NCBI GenBank assembly: GCA_022606135.1
Contig: JABYQN010000001.1
Location: forward strand, 1-64,000
Reading direction: 5' to 3'
Origin: Fomes fomentarius
Taxonomy: Eukaryota; Basidiomycota; Agaricomycetes; Polyporales; Polyporaceae
DNA length: 64,000 nt
A program made the position numbers and the translations under genes. The notes under the pieces were generated by a model. It saw nothing but the letters and a program-made list of their open reading frames with translations, made no database searches and had not been told where the DNA came from. Shown one piece after another: positions 12,701-23,357 of the stretch (position 1 is its first letter; each line of letters opens with the position of its first letter).

Positions 12701-14554
12701 AACGAGAGCTCGAGCGAGGCGCGAGTATCGCCCGTTAGAGCTACAGTCTGAGCCTGGTGTGCGCGCGTATACCACTATGGCTACACGCTGGCCGCGGGGT
12801 TCAGACGCGTTATCCCCGCGACGTCGACAATTCTAGATCTGAACTTGAACTCATTCCATCCTATGCTGGGTCCCAGTGCAGAGAGTGCGCCTGGAGTGCG
12901 CTGAGCTCAACGGTTCAACGTTCATGCATATGTTCCATGGCAGACACTATCTGATTCTGGCCCGGTCCGAAGGAGAGAGTTTGCAAGAGCTGCTGACAGC
13001 TGAGGCTGACAGCGTGATTCAGACCATGTCGAGATGCGTGTTTCAGCCGCCGGGAAATCGGAATTCGACGGGACGCTGCGGAGCGTTAACTTGGCAAGGC
13101 GTTCCGTAAGTCGCGGCTACAGGTCAGCAAGTGTCCACAGGAGATGGCTCAAGGTTAGCATTTCCGCTGGGCTTTCTTTGCTGGGAGCAAAAGCGGCGAT
13201 CAGAGGGCGATCAGGAGGATAGGATCACAGGTGGCGAGACAGCGGTGATATGGGATGGATGGGCGATGGGCGATGGGCGATGGTGGATCGGTGCGTGGGT
13301 ATTGCCATCAGCGTGCTAGATTGTGGGATGAACGGGTTTCGTCTGGACGGCTTGATGGCAGTATTGGGATGGGCCTAGACTTTGCGGCGGGGGACGGAAA
13401 GCGGGCGGGCGGGATTCGATCTCAATCTGGGAATGCCTCATACTTTATCCAGAGCCCGCTGTGTAAGCACATACGAATGGCCGAACGGCAGCACGGATTT
13501 TCCCTCTCTATAAGCACTCACAGTCAAGTACTTACGAATCGAAGGAGTTCCCGATGAGAGGCTGAGGCGCAGAGCTCCGGTGGCCGACCGCTCGGACTAT
13601 GCGGCCCGCTGGAGAGGCGGACCACGTGTGAGAATGGATCTGGGATTGCAATTGGCTGGGACAAAGAGCAGACACAGCCACCAAGGGGTGAGAACGTGAG
13701 AGACAAATCGCGCGGCCATCCCACTCGCTCTGCTCTGCTGCCGTGTTCGTCGCCGCACGCTGTGCAATCGGATGCGAGGAGCGAGAACGCGACCGCCACG
13801 GAAGAAAAAAAAGTGAAATCTAAAGCTACGCAAATTTAAAGCAAGCGGGTCTGGACGCGTTCTGTTGCGAGCGTAGTGCGGCTCGGAGGGTTCGATTCCG
13901 ACGGACATGCGGGGCTGACAGTGCTGTCGCAGACATGATGTGCATCCTCACAGCAATCATACTGGCTAACCGGGGATGGCGAAGGATTGTGGTGAGGTGG
14001 GATGAGGTGCATTCGTGCATGGGGCGGACGCAGTCTACAGAGCTGTGCGCGATCTCAAGCTCAAGGTTAGGACCGGGGCTCGGCGGCGCCGGACTGGACA
14101 GCAAGGTGTTGTTCGGTGAGATTGTTCGGGAGCTGGAGGAGATTGGTGAATGGAGGGAAGCGAAGGGGGGGATGGGACAAGCTCGCTCGCATGGCCAAGT
14201 TGGCGGCGATTGCGGGAAAGATTGGCTCGAACGGGAGGAGCACGTGGAGATAGTCCTGTGATTCCCCGAGTGATGGGCTGTACGTTCATCCGCGGCCGAG
14301 GCTGGGAGAGGTGTGTGGCGGCGAGTGGGGGGAGGGTGAGGGAGAGGCTGCGGTGCGGGAGGAAGGCAGGCGAATGTGTATGTTCTGATATGTTTGAGGT
14401 GAAAGGACAGGCTCCTTCTAGATTCGGGGCCGGCGAAAAAGTGCCTGGCCCAAGGGAGGGGAGGGGGAATTGGAACTCCGCCTGGATGTGCCTTAATTGA
14501 GATTTGAGGGCTCAGGCACCTTTTAGGTTGGGCGAGTGCCGCTTCCAACGGCCA
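3774..14554. other. 10.8-kb stretch without a supportable gene
   Basis: I see no recognisable protein in either strand. The open frames are short or GC-driven, and reading across plausible splice sites gives no known domain. It contains a 156-bp tandem duplication near 4.2 kb, an alternating TACG/GTATAC run at 9466-9487, a near-pure G tract at 10865-10880 and a small GATGGGC repeat around 13254-13284. The last few hundred bases are presumably the promoter and leader of the C2H2 gene. Diverged genes or decayed mobile elements cannot be excluded. Confidence 0.5.
4186..4486. repeat. Two-copy tandem duplication, period 156 bp
   Basis: Two adjacent copies align with a constant offset of 156 bp. 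The AGATCTCCGTCCGC block at 4202 recurs as AGATTTCCATCCGC at 4358, and ATGTCACCTC at 4231 recurs at 4387. The shared core runs on through CCACGTCGATGGGGGCTGTC and CGGACCACTGCAGGTTG. Copies differ by scattered substitutions, so the duplication is not recent. It is not coding in any frame I can defend. Confidence 0.85.
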
Positions 14555-17184
14555 ATGGACAGCCAAAAGTCCCCGCATCCAAGTCCTCAACAGCTCTCCT
14601 CCTCCCCGCCCGACGACAACATGGCCGCCGTCGTCGCACAGCCCCCCTTCAACACCGACCACAACGACCCCCGCCTCGCTCCCCCCGCCACCTCAGCCGC
14701 GGGCAAGTCCCGCTATCGTCCCGCCCCGGCCAAGACCTTCCAGTGCAGGGGCTACGGCGAATGTAGGATGGTCTTCAGCAGGAGCGAACATCTCGCCAGG
14801 CACATCAGGTACGTCCCCGCCTCCTCCATTTCACACACCTCCATTCCACCACCACCACCACCACCCGCCTCTTCTCCTTTTTTGGTTTTTTTCATCTATC
14901 GCCCCGCCCCGACGCTCACCGACGCCCTCGTCCCCAACAGGAAGCACACCGGAGAGCGTCCGTTCACATGCCACTGCTCCAAGCAATTCTCCCGCCTCGA
15001 CAACCTCCGCCAGCATGCCCAGACCGTCCACGCCGACAAACAGGACCAGAACGAGCGCATGATGCAGGAGCTCACCTCCCTCCACGCCAACATGACTGCT
15101 GCCTCCAAGGGCTCCGTCTCTCGTGCAAAACGCGCAAACGCCGCCTCAATCTCATCCCCCGTCGGTCTTTCCTCCACCGACCCCGCCTCCCTCAACGGCT
15201 CCATCCCAAACATGGCCGTCAAACAGGAAGACTCTTCCCACGCTCTCCTCCCCATCTCACAACGCCCCGGAACCTCCACTGGCTACGAGGGCGCAGGGAA
15301 CGCCTTGTTTCATCCCCCAGCCAACAGTCCATGGCACGTACACAATCCAGACAACGACAGGTCCGCCACTCGCCCCACCAACAACAACCATTCCTTTCGT
15401 GACCCCGGCCAGTCCTTTCGTGCCCCCTCATCATCATCCGCTACACTCTCTTCCTCCTCAGCCGGCCCCGCCTCCTCTCTCTACCAACAACAGCAGCTCA
15501 GCCACCACTCGAGTCAGTCCTTTCTCGTCCCCTCCGCCCCCTCCTTCAACTTCAGTGTCCCCGATCTCGCATCCTCCGCTCGCCCAGGATCTAGCAGCGG
15601 CCCTCCACCTCCACCACCAACGGCCCCAGTCGACCCAGCTCGATCCCTCCCACCCCTCAGTGCCGTCGTCGCCTCATCCCTCCCTCCCGTCCGGCCTTTC
15701 CCACCCCCATCCTCATCCTTTGCGCCGCTCCCCTCCACACCAGCCGTCTCCTCAGCCGGCCAGCAGCCCCTCATACACTCATCCGTACTACCCCTACCAA
15801 CCCCATCAGGGCCCTATCACGGCCGCCGACCCTCAACAGCCTCTGCTCGCCCAGGCACTGCTCCAGCCTCTTACTACTACCCACCAGGCTCTGCCGGCCC
15901 AGCCCTTGGACCTGGAGCAGCACTATCAGGCGTGGGCCCAGCTCACCGCGGGCCAGAGCTATCCCTTCGGTTTGCCGCCGTCGGTGGACATGGACGGCTC
16001 GAGCCCATACGCCGACTCGGCAGCGGCTATGGAGGCGCAGGCGAGGATGCAGCAAATGCAGCAGCAGCAGGAGACGAACCGACTTCGCCAACCGGAGATT
16101 CCCCATTTTCCTTCCACGCACCCACCACCACCGGGGGTCCGGGTCCCCGGCGTACGCCTCCACAGGTGGCGAGTCAGCAGGGTTCGGGTTCGCATATGCG
16201 CCTGGCGCATCCAACCCTCGAAAACGACCTTACTCTGGATCCGACGATGATGACGGCGAACGGCGCGAACGGCTCGGCGGAGAGTCTGCTCTCCGCCCAA
16301 TTAGCCGCGGCGGGCCAGCAGGGGAGTACGAATACGAGTACGGCAGCGAGTCTCGGCCGCAGTCTCGACGGCTCTCCGTCATGGAACTCTGCAATGACCC
16401 ACCTGCAGATGCAGCAGCAGCTCGACCATTTGTACCGCTATCAGCACCAGGGTCAGGGTCAGGGACAGGCGGGGCGTCGCGGCCCACCACTTCCTCCGGA
16501 CTCGTCTCTTCCGCAGCGCAGCTCGCGCTCGTCGATCGCCCCAGTCGGAGCCCCCCTCCGTCCTCCTCAGGTGCAACATCCATCTCAGCGTTCGGCTCCG
16601 TCTCCTCATTCGCAAGCTCAGCAGCAGCAGCAGGACCAGCAGGCCCAGGCGATGGCGCAGCAGTATTCGCTCGAGCTGCACAGGCAGCAGGAGGACCAGC
16701 TTCGGCAGCGTATGCAGCATCAGCAGGCTCAGCAGCAGCAGCAGCAGCAGCAACGCGAGGAGCACGCGGAGAGGGAGAGGCGGAATTCGGAGGAGTTTTA
16801 TATGAGGCGGTACGCGGAGGCGTACGCGAACGCGAATGGGGGACCGCTTTCGGACAGCCCGCATCTGCATCCACAGGGTATGGCGGCGGGCGCGCAGGCG
16901 TATTTTCCGGGGCAGCAGCAGGACAACAGCAGCAGCACGTATCAGCTGGGAGCGGGGGATGGGGCGGGTATGCACACGCACGGACCGCCGCCTTCGCACC
17001 AGCACCAGGCGCATCGTCATCATCATCATCCGCATCCGCATACGCAGCAGCATCACGCGCAGAGAATTCACCACGGGCATTCGGTCGGGGGAGCGCTTCC
17101 GCTTCGCCCTCACCCTCACTTGCAACAGCCTCACCTCGGTCAGCAGATGCTGGACGGGCCTTATCCCCTCTCGGTAGTGGTTGA
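14555..17184 (+). CDS. C2H2 zinc-finger transcription factor (two fingers)
   Basis: A DNA-binding regulator with two tandem fingers near the N-terminus: C64-x5-C70...H83-x3-H87 and C95-x-C97...H110-x4-H115 ([20 protein letters not shown], then [12 protein letters not shown]). Similar fingers occur in yeast Com2/Usv1/Rgm1-type factors. The rest is low complexity, with Pro, Ser, Gln and Ala runs. Intron 1 is 14809-14940 (GTACGT...CAACAG); it is 132 nt, so the frame stays open through it. The finger frame also reads to 17302, but family-typical text ([14 protein letters not shown], then [18 protein letters not shown] and [10 protein letters not shown]) lies in the next frame and ends at 17184. 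A 44-nt intron 16137-16180 (GTCCGG...CAGCAG) would join them and give 817 aa, but its donor is weak. An indel in the sequence is the alternative. The earlier non-ATG opening at 14504 was not used. Confidence 0.8.
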
Positions 17185-20141
17185 CGGCATCGCGGGGGAC
17201 CCGCTTGCCGTTGATCTCGCGATGGGCTTGGGAGGGATGGGAGGGATGGGGCTCGCTGGGCTGGATAGTCCGGGGATGATGAGTCCGTTGCCGTTGGAAT
17301 GAGGCTGGGGGCGACGTGAGGCGCACGCGGACGGTCCCTTGTCCTGCTCTTGCTCTTGCTCTTGCTTGGGGGGAGGAGGGCGGGGACGTCGTGTCGCTGG
17401 AGCTCGTCTCGCTCGCGTCGCGTCGTGTTACGTGTCTTGCGTCTTGCGTGCTCGCGTCTCGTTCTCGTTTTCGTCTCTGTTGTCTTTCTAGCTTCCGCGC
17501 TCAAGTTCCTTGATTTACACGTATATATTTATATCGTACTCACCCGTCACCAGCGTCCAGATTCTGCACATACATTAGCATACCTGTACGCACCCCCTAA
17601 TGCTCGGCCCGCCCTTGTCTTCTCTCGCTCCGTGTCGTGCTCGTATGCCCCTTTGCGCCTACATTTCTACGGAACATACAAAGCTTTACTTTATCTTGCG
17701 CCCTCGTGCTCGTGCTCGTGCTCGTTGCGTCGTATTCTATGGCCCACGCTTTGCGCTTTTTTTTCCACTTTCTACGCTTTTTTGGGGGGGGGCTCGATTC
17801 CGGACGATGTGTTTTTTTATATGCTAAGCTTTATGCTCTATGCTCTTACGCGTTCTCTTGCTCTTCCAAACTTCGCTGCGCTACCCGTTGTCAATACCTC
17901 TCTCTACCTATTACAATATGCGCGGACTGTTACTTCGCGTGCTTGATATCCCCCTTGTCTTTGTCTTTGCCTTTGCCTTTTCCTTTGTCGTTTCATTTTC
18001 CTTTTCTCTCCGTATCTCCGTACTTGACTCGTCTCATATCGTCTGGTCTCATCTCATCTCTGCTTTTCTTTTCTCCGCTGTAAGCACGGTTTTAGTCTAT
18101 GGTCGTCTAGAATAAAAATGGGTGCTTGCGTGTAAAGATCCATGTGTGTTGGACGGTGTGCTTGCGCCTCCGGCTCTCGCTCACTCGGACTCGTCCGTGA
18201 CAGACGTCGACTAAGACAGAAGGATTGGAACGTGGATCGTGAATTCGCGGACGGATTCGCGCAGTCTCTCGATCGCACCCGACGTCGACGCCGGACGATC
18301 GTCAGTCTATGTCATTGTCTAGCCTGAAGGTTGAGCCTGTGTAGGCTATAGCTTCTGCAACCTCTTCTCAGCTGTGAACCTCTTTGATCGTGCACGCGTG
18401 CGATGGAGGATGATCGACGGTGGGAGCTCACATCCGACTAGTCCCATGGCCATCGGAACATTGAATCATTCATTCGATTCTGAGCTCTCGCAAGGACGTT
18501 GACCTTTCTGAGCTGGAATTCGAATACTTGCGCTCGGGGAGCGATCGCGAGGATGTAAACCACAGCCGACTCGGATGAAGTCGTATGTGATCGCGGCTAA
18601 CGCAAGAAGGCTTCGCCTCCGGCTACGTATACAGGCCTAGGGTACGGTGGAGTCGACGCTGGCTGGCTGACACGCGAACGCAGCCCCCGGACATCATCCA
18701 ACTCATCCGCATCATGGGCCTGTCGATCACTGTTTGTGTTTTGGGGCTTGGAGCGGGTCGAGGAACACAGGGGCAGATGCAAGATGCGTGTGTACGTATA
18801 ACCCTCCGCTGAGCTGTGCGCCCACGCGACGACGTCAGAGCTTGAGGACGCGGGCTCGGGGATGCATGTCCGTAACCACTCCACACCTGCACCACTCTCG
18901 CCCTCCACTGGCACAGAGTGGTGAGTATGACTTGCATCAGACGGCATCCGATGCACATTCATGATTCCAGAGATATACATAGAGTCGCTTCAGACTGTGA
19001 GTGAAGGAGCGCTCTCCAACTTTGCAATCTTCGCGCGCGTCGATCATAGCTGGCGGGCCGCCCGGGACGTATCGCGGGAGAACGTCCGTCGAGGCGCTCT
19101 CGGCTCGCGTCTCGCTCTCGCTCTTCTCAGTCTTAGTCTGCCTCCCGCTCTCCCTCACAACATTCGTAGCTGTTCTGTTCGCAACAAGCAATGCGAGCGA
19201 GCAAGACCGCCCAAATTCAACCCTTGAACTACTGGATGACGCATCACGCATAGCGCTCTCATGCAGATCGCCGCCGGAGAGAGGTGCGCGAGCTTCAGGA
19301 ACCCGCCCACATACCCCGCGATCTAACCGATCTTGCCAATTCCTCTCTCTCTCTGTCTTCTTCCCTCCCCCCGACCGCCACATCCATCCCAACGCCGCCC
19401 CCTCGGCGTAGCGACCTGTCAGACGATGACAGAGTTCAGTGCGCGGTGCAAGCGGTCGAGGAGAGCGAAGGAGAGAGCGAGTGGTCATGGAGGAAAGAGG
19501 AGGATCAGACGAAGCGAACATATCACAGATTTGGATCAAAGGATGCAAGTAAGCGATGCTCCCATTCAGCGGGGCCCGCGTACGCTCAGGTTGGCCTGCT
19601 CAGCCAGTCTTGAGCTGCTCGCTCGCCCCGACGGTTCCTGTCAGTTGTCGACCGACGACGTCCTTCCTCTGCGCTCACGCCCACGACCAGCCCAGAGTCT
19701 GACGCTCCTTACCGCTCCAACTCGCTGTCTTTCCTTCCCTTCCCCCGCCTGAAGGTCCTATCTTGGATCCTCCCTGGCCTCCATGCTCCCCGCCCTCCGC
19801 CCACATACCCTTCAGTACTGCCGACTGCTCCCCGTGCCCGTGCTCGTGCTCGCGCCCAACCCGCCCGTCTCCTCTCGCACTCGCTCTGATTCTTCCGACC
19901 TACCATACCCACCCACGCCCACGCCCATTTCATCCGCAACACATCCCTTGTTCATCTGATCCTCCGTCCCTCTCTGCCATACCTCATCCTGCTTCTCCCG
20001 CTCCCTCTGCACCAAGTACCTGGCCCCACATAACCTTGCACGCCGCAGCAGCAGCAGTCTATCCCCCCACCACCTCCCCCTCCTTCCCGCTCGCCTCTCC
20101 CGTCTCGCCATTCACACCATCTCCTCGTCTGATCCCGATAC
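17185..20141. other. Intergenic: pyrimidine-rich 3' flank of the C2H2 gene and upstream region of the membrane-protein gene
   Basis: From 17340 to about 18080 the + strand is strongly pyrimidine-rich, with CTCTTG, CTCGTG and CTTTGC short repeats. An AATAAA hexamer at 18111 could be a polyadenylation signal for the zinc-finger gene, giving a roughly 0.9-kb 3' UTR; this is inference. From 18.1 to 19.7 kb I see nothing recognisable. From about 19.7 kb the DNA becomes C/T-rich, as expected for the promoter and leader of the gene starting at 20142. Confidence 0.4.
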
Positions 20142-22427
20142 ATGAACTTCACCGTCGACGACGCCGATCCGACCTTCGCGTACTCGACCGGCTGGGCCGT
20201 CCAGTCCGACGCGGACAAGGACAAGGATGAGTTCTTCCAGAGCACGTACCATGTCGCCACTACCGACGGCGCCGCCATGTCCTTCCAGTTCCAGGGCTCT
20301 GCCTTTACGCTCTATGGCTCCAAGGGGCCTGGTCATGTACGTTTATATCTTCATTTTCTTTCTTATCCTTCACATCTGCGTGCATTCCTCCCCGATCACG
20401 TATCTCGTCGTATTCCTGTGCGCGCGAACGAATACTACCGCCCATTCACGCGTACATGAACCGTGAACGTATTGCTCGTATACACGCGCGGACGCCCAAC
20501 CTCACTCTTCTCCTTCTTTCCTCTAGGCGAAATATCAAGTCCAATTCGACGGCACAGCCGTCACGCTCGACGCCTCCACCTCATCCTCTACTACCTCCTT
20601 CCGCCAAGAGCTCTTCTCGCACACCTTCTCCGCAAACGGCACCTCCGCCCTCCACCTCGTTAAGCTCACCGCCATCCTCAGCGGTGACGGCCTCAAGGGC
20701 AAGTGGCTTGATGTTGACTACATCTCCTTTACGGCCGGCACGTACGTCTTCCGTCCATCTGTTGAGGCGTGGACATTTGTTGATTGTTCGTTGCGGCCTT
20801 GGAACCTTGTGCGTTCGTGCGCGCCTACGTGTGCATGTGCATGTGCGGATCTGGATCTGGATCTGGACTTTGCACAGTGGCGAGACGTCGTCCACGACTC
20901 CTATCGCAACCGCGCCGCCATGGCAGACTGAGTACGTCCCATTTCCTCACCCTCCTGTTCTCTTGTTCTCGATTTGGCTGGTATGTTGTTGTCCTCTGTG
21001 CGCGTGCGTGCGAACGAGCACGCACTACGCACGCGCTGCACTTGTTCGCTATCTCTCTCAGAGTCATCCAAATACCCGGTGTGCGGGGCGTGGTACCTCG
21101 TGGCTTTGGACGATCGCCGCCATACTGCTGCTGCTGCTGCTGCCGCCGCCACTACCGCGCAACGCAACCCGATGGCGCCTCAGTGCCTGAGCACGCGGGC
21201 GCTGCCAGTACAAGTCCCGACTCATGGCGCGCTCGCAGTTACAAGTCGCCATCCATCTCCCATCTGCCGTCTGCTCTGGCTATCTGGACTTGAGCTGTCC
21301 GGCAGACCCGGGAGATGGTGAGAGAACTTGGGCGACTTGGGATGACATGCATCTCATGCATCGTTCGTTATTGATCACAGCGTGCTTCGAAGTCCCAGTC
21401 AGCCAATGCAGCCAATGCAGTCATAGTCGCGCTCAACCCCGCCATCTCTTCTTCTTGATCTTTCTTGATTCATTCGCGATGGAGGACGCGAGCGCGAACG
21501 ACGAGCGCCCCGAGCTGCTGCCTTCTCGATATCCGGGGAGCGCTATGCGGGGATTCTATGTACGTACCTGGTCGCAGCCGCTGCGCCGCGGGCAAGTGCA
21601 GTCTTCTTGATCTCGTTTTTGTGTCACCGTGTTTTCGGCTCCGGAATGTACGTATCGTACGCTCGGACGGATACTGACCTCATTCGTCGCACAGAACCTC
21701 ATCCGGTCTCGATCCTCTCACATCGTATGTCTTCCCCTAACTTAAGCCTGCGTTCTCTCATCAGCACAAGCATGGATCACCTTGACTAACCCCCGCACTC
21801 CAACCCGCACGCAGACCATCCGGCCTCACGTCCCCCTCCTCAACATCCCCCAGCAAACTCCCTACGATCCTCGCAATCGTCTTCGGGGTCTTCATCGCCC
21901 TCGCCCTCGTCGCCCTCGCCATCTACCTCGTCCTCCGCCGGATACACGACCGCCGCCGCGCCCGCGAGCGCGCCTTCCGGTACGGCCAGTCCTCCGTCAA
22001 CCCCACCACGAGCACCGGCTACTACTCGGCCTCGGCCGCGTCCGCCTCCGTGAAGAGCGGCGGGGTCGGGAGCGCGTTCACCTCTCACCAACATCATGCG
22101 ACGAGCCATCACGCTGCCTCGCCTGCTGCGTACACGCACGTCCCGTCTCTGTCGAGCAACGTGCTGGAGCTCCGGAGCATGTCCATGTCGATGGACCGCG
22201 AGGGGGCGGCGACGCCGAGCACGGCGCGCGTGTTGACGCCGATGAGGGAGAGAGAGAGGGAGAGAGAGAGAGAGAGGGAGAGGGAGAGGGAGAGGGAGGG
22301 CGCGGGGACGCCGACGACGACGCGGGCGCTGATGAGCAGCACGTCGCCGATCGCGTGGACGAACGTGACGGGGAAGAAGCATCGGGGCGACGCGGACTCG
22401 TTGAGGACAGACTTTTTGCAAGTATAG
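20142..22427 (+). CDS. Single-span membrane protein with VDD...W ectodomain and RE-rich tail
   Basis: Five exons keep phase: 20142-20336, 20527-20741, 20878-20931, 21695-21724 and 21815-22427, giving 368 aa. The N-terminal half (FTVDDADPTFAYSTGW, SMSFQF-like blocks, then KGKWLDVDYISFTAG) resembles the galactose-binding-like ectodomains common in agaricomycete membrane proteins. A Ser/Thr-rich stalk leads to one transmembrane helix (ILAIVFGVFIALALVALAIY) followed by a basic stop-transfer segment, RRIHDRRRARER. The cytoplasmic tail carries a long Arg-Glu dipeptide run encoded by a purine tract. No signal peptide precedes the ectodomain, so the helix may itself target the protein. Intron 3 is long (763 nt). 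This is the only intact copy: 3' half, 5' half and flank copies lie at 27.75, 31.77, 41.05 and 44.03 kb. Function unknown. Confidence 0.8.
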
Positions 22428-23080
22428 GTAGCAGCAGGCGGACGCATCTCAGTCTGTCCATGTCGGTGTTCATGCACATACGTATGCAGTCATGTGTGTC
22501 TGTGCTTTTGGTTTTTCTTGCTGTTGCGGTCGCTGTTGTAGCTTGCCCCTTTAGTTGGAAAGGTTCGACCTTTTTTATTAATGTTATTAATGTTGTGGAC
22601 GCGGACGGTACATGTTATGTTCTGTGCGCTCACGTTTTGTTTTCTTGTTGCGTACTTCGAGACTTGTACTTGGCCGTGTATGCATCATGCATCATTCTTC
22701 TTGTACATGCCATAGGTTTCGTCCACCGATGAAGCTTAAAAGCACGGAGCTCAGGACCAAGTGCACACTGACACTGACCACTGGCAGACGGCGCCGGGTG
22801 GAATGGTGGCCTGTGCTCGAGGTGCACATGCTGATCCACTGGGGTCTCCGGCGAGAAAGTGCTTGTTTGCAAACTGAGCACGACGCGGTTGCCCGCTGGG
22901 AGCGGGTGGCCTTCCAAGCCGGATTGGATGCCGTGCGGATTGGAATGACGGAACCTTCAGAAAGAGGGGAGAGCGATATAAGTACGATGATCCTAGGTAA
23001 AAACATCAACGAGCCATTTCGAACACAAGCATATCAACATCCGGGGGGGCCGGACACTGCTAGCCTCGCAGAGAAAGATG
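21171..23080. repeat. Duplicated segment, copy A (with 27754-29480)
   Basis: The stretch starting GATGGCGCC(T/G)CAGTGCCTGAG is shared with copy B at 27754. Similarity continues through intron 3, exons 4-5, the 3' flank (CCCACTGGGAGCGGGTGGCC) and AGCATATCAACATCC near 23030, then fades through a shortened CGCTAGC/CTCGCA stretch. Copy A contains the intact membrane-protein 3' half; copy B has lost its reading frame. Confidence 0.85.
22244..22300 (+). repeat. GA-rich purine microsatellite inside CDS
   Basis: An almost pure (GA)n/(GGGAGA)n tract of about 57 nt, read as alternating Arg-Glu codons in the tail of the membrane protein. The duplicated copy near 28.7 kb lacks it, so it expanded in one copy or was lost in the other. 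Confidence 0.9.
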
Positions 23081-23357
23081 CCCATACGGATGTCCAGGGG
23101 TGCCACCGTGCGGTGTGCCGCGTGCGCGAAGATGAAGGGACTCGTGAGACGAGCCATAGGTGCGTGGGGTGTGCACGGATTTGTGGGTGTGCGACTGTGC
23201 GAGCCGCGACATGTTTGCACAAAAAGAGGAGGAAAGGCCGCCGCAGCGACCCGCTGGGGCAGTTACAGTGTTGCACTCATCTTGTCACACAGCCAGTCAC
23301 CGTTGCGAACATTATACTACTGGCATGGCACCTAAGTTCTAACTCCCACAGAACGAT
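22428..23357. other. Intergenic 3' flank of the membrane-protein gene
   Basis: The first ~650 bp belong to the segment shared with copy B. Between 23080 and 23357 I see nothing recognisable. No gene is supported. Confidence 0.5.

Noticed and set aside
13880..13915. tRNA-like T-loop GGTTCGATTCC
   Set aside because: The flanking bases do not pair as a T stem and no D or anticodon arm is found upstream.
14504..17302. Reading the C2H2 gene as one uninterrupted 932-codon frame
   Set aside because: It starts at TTG, reads through a good intron at 14809-14940, and its C-terminus lacks the conserved motif found in the next frame.
16230..17504. 424-codon minus-strand open frame opposite the C2H2 gene
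   Set aside because: It is Ala/Arg/Pro low complexity created by GC-rich codons of the real gene; no domain, and the + strand encodes conserved motifs.
21782..22732. 316-codon + strand frame over the membrane-protein 3' half
   Set aside because: Wrong frame: the overlapping frame encodes the transmembrane helix and fits the upstream exons in phase.
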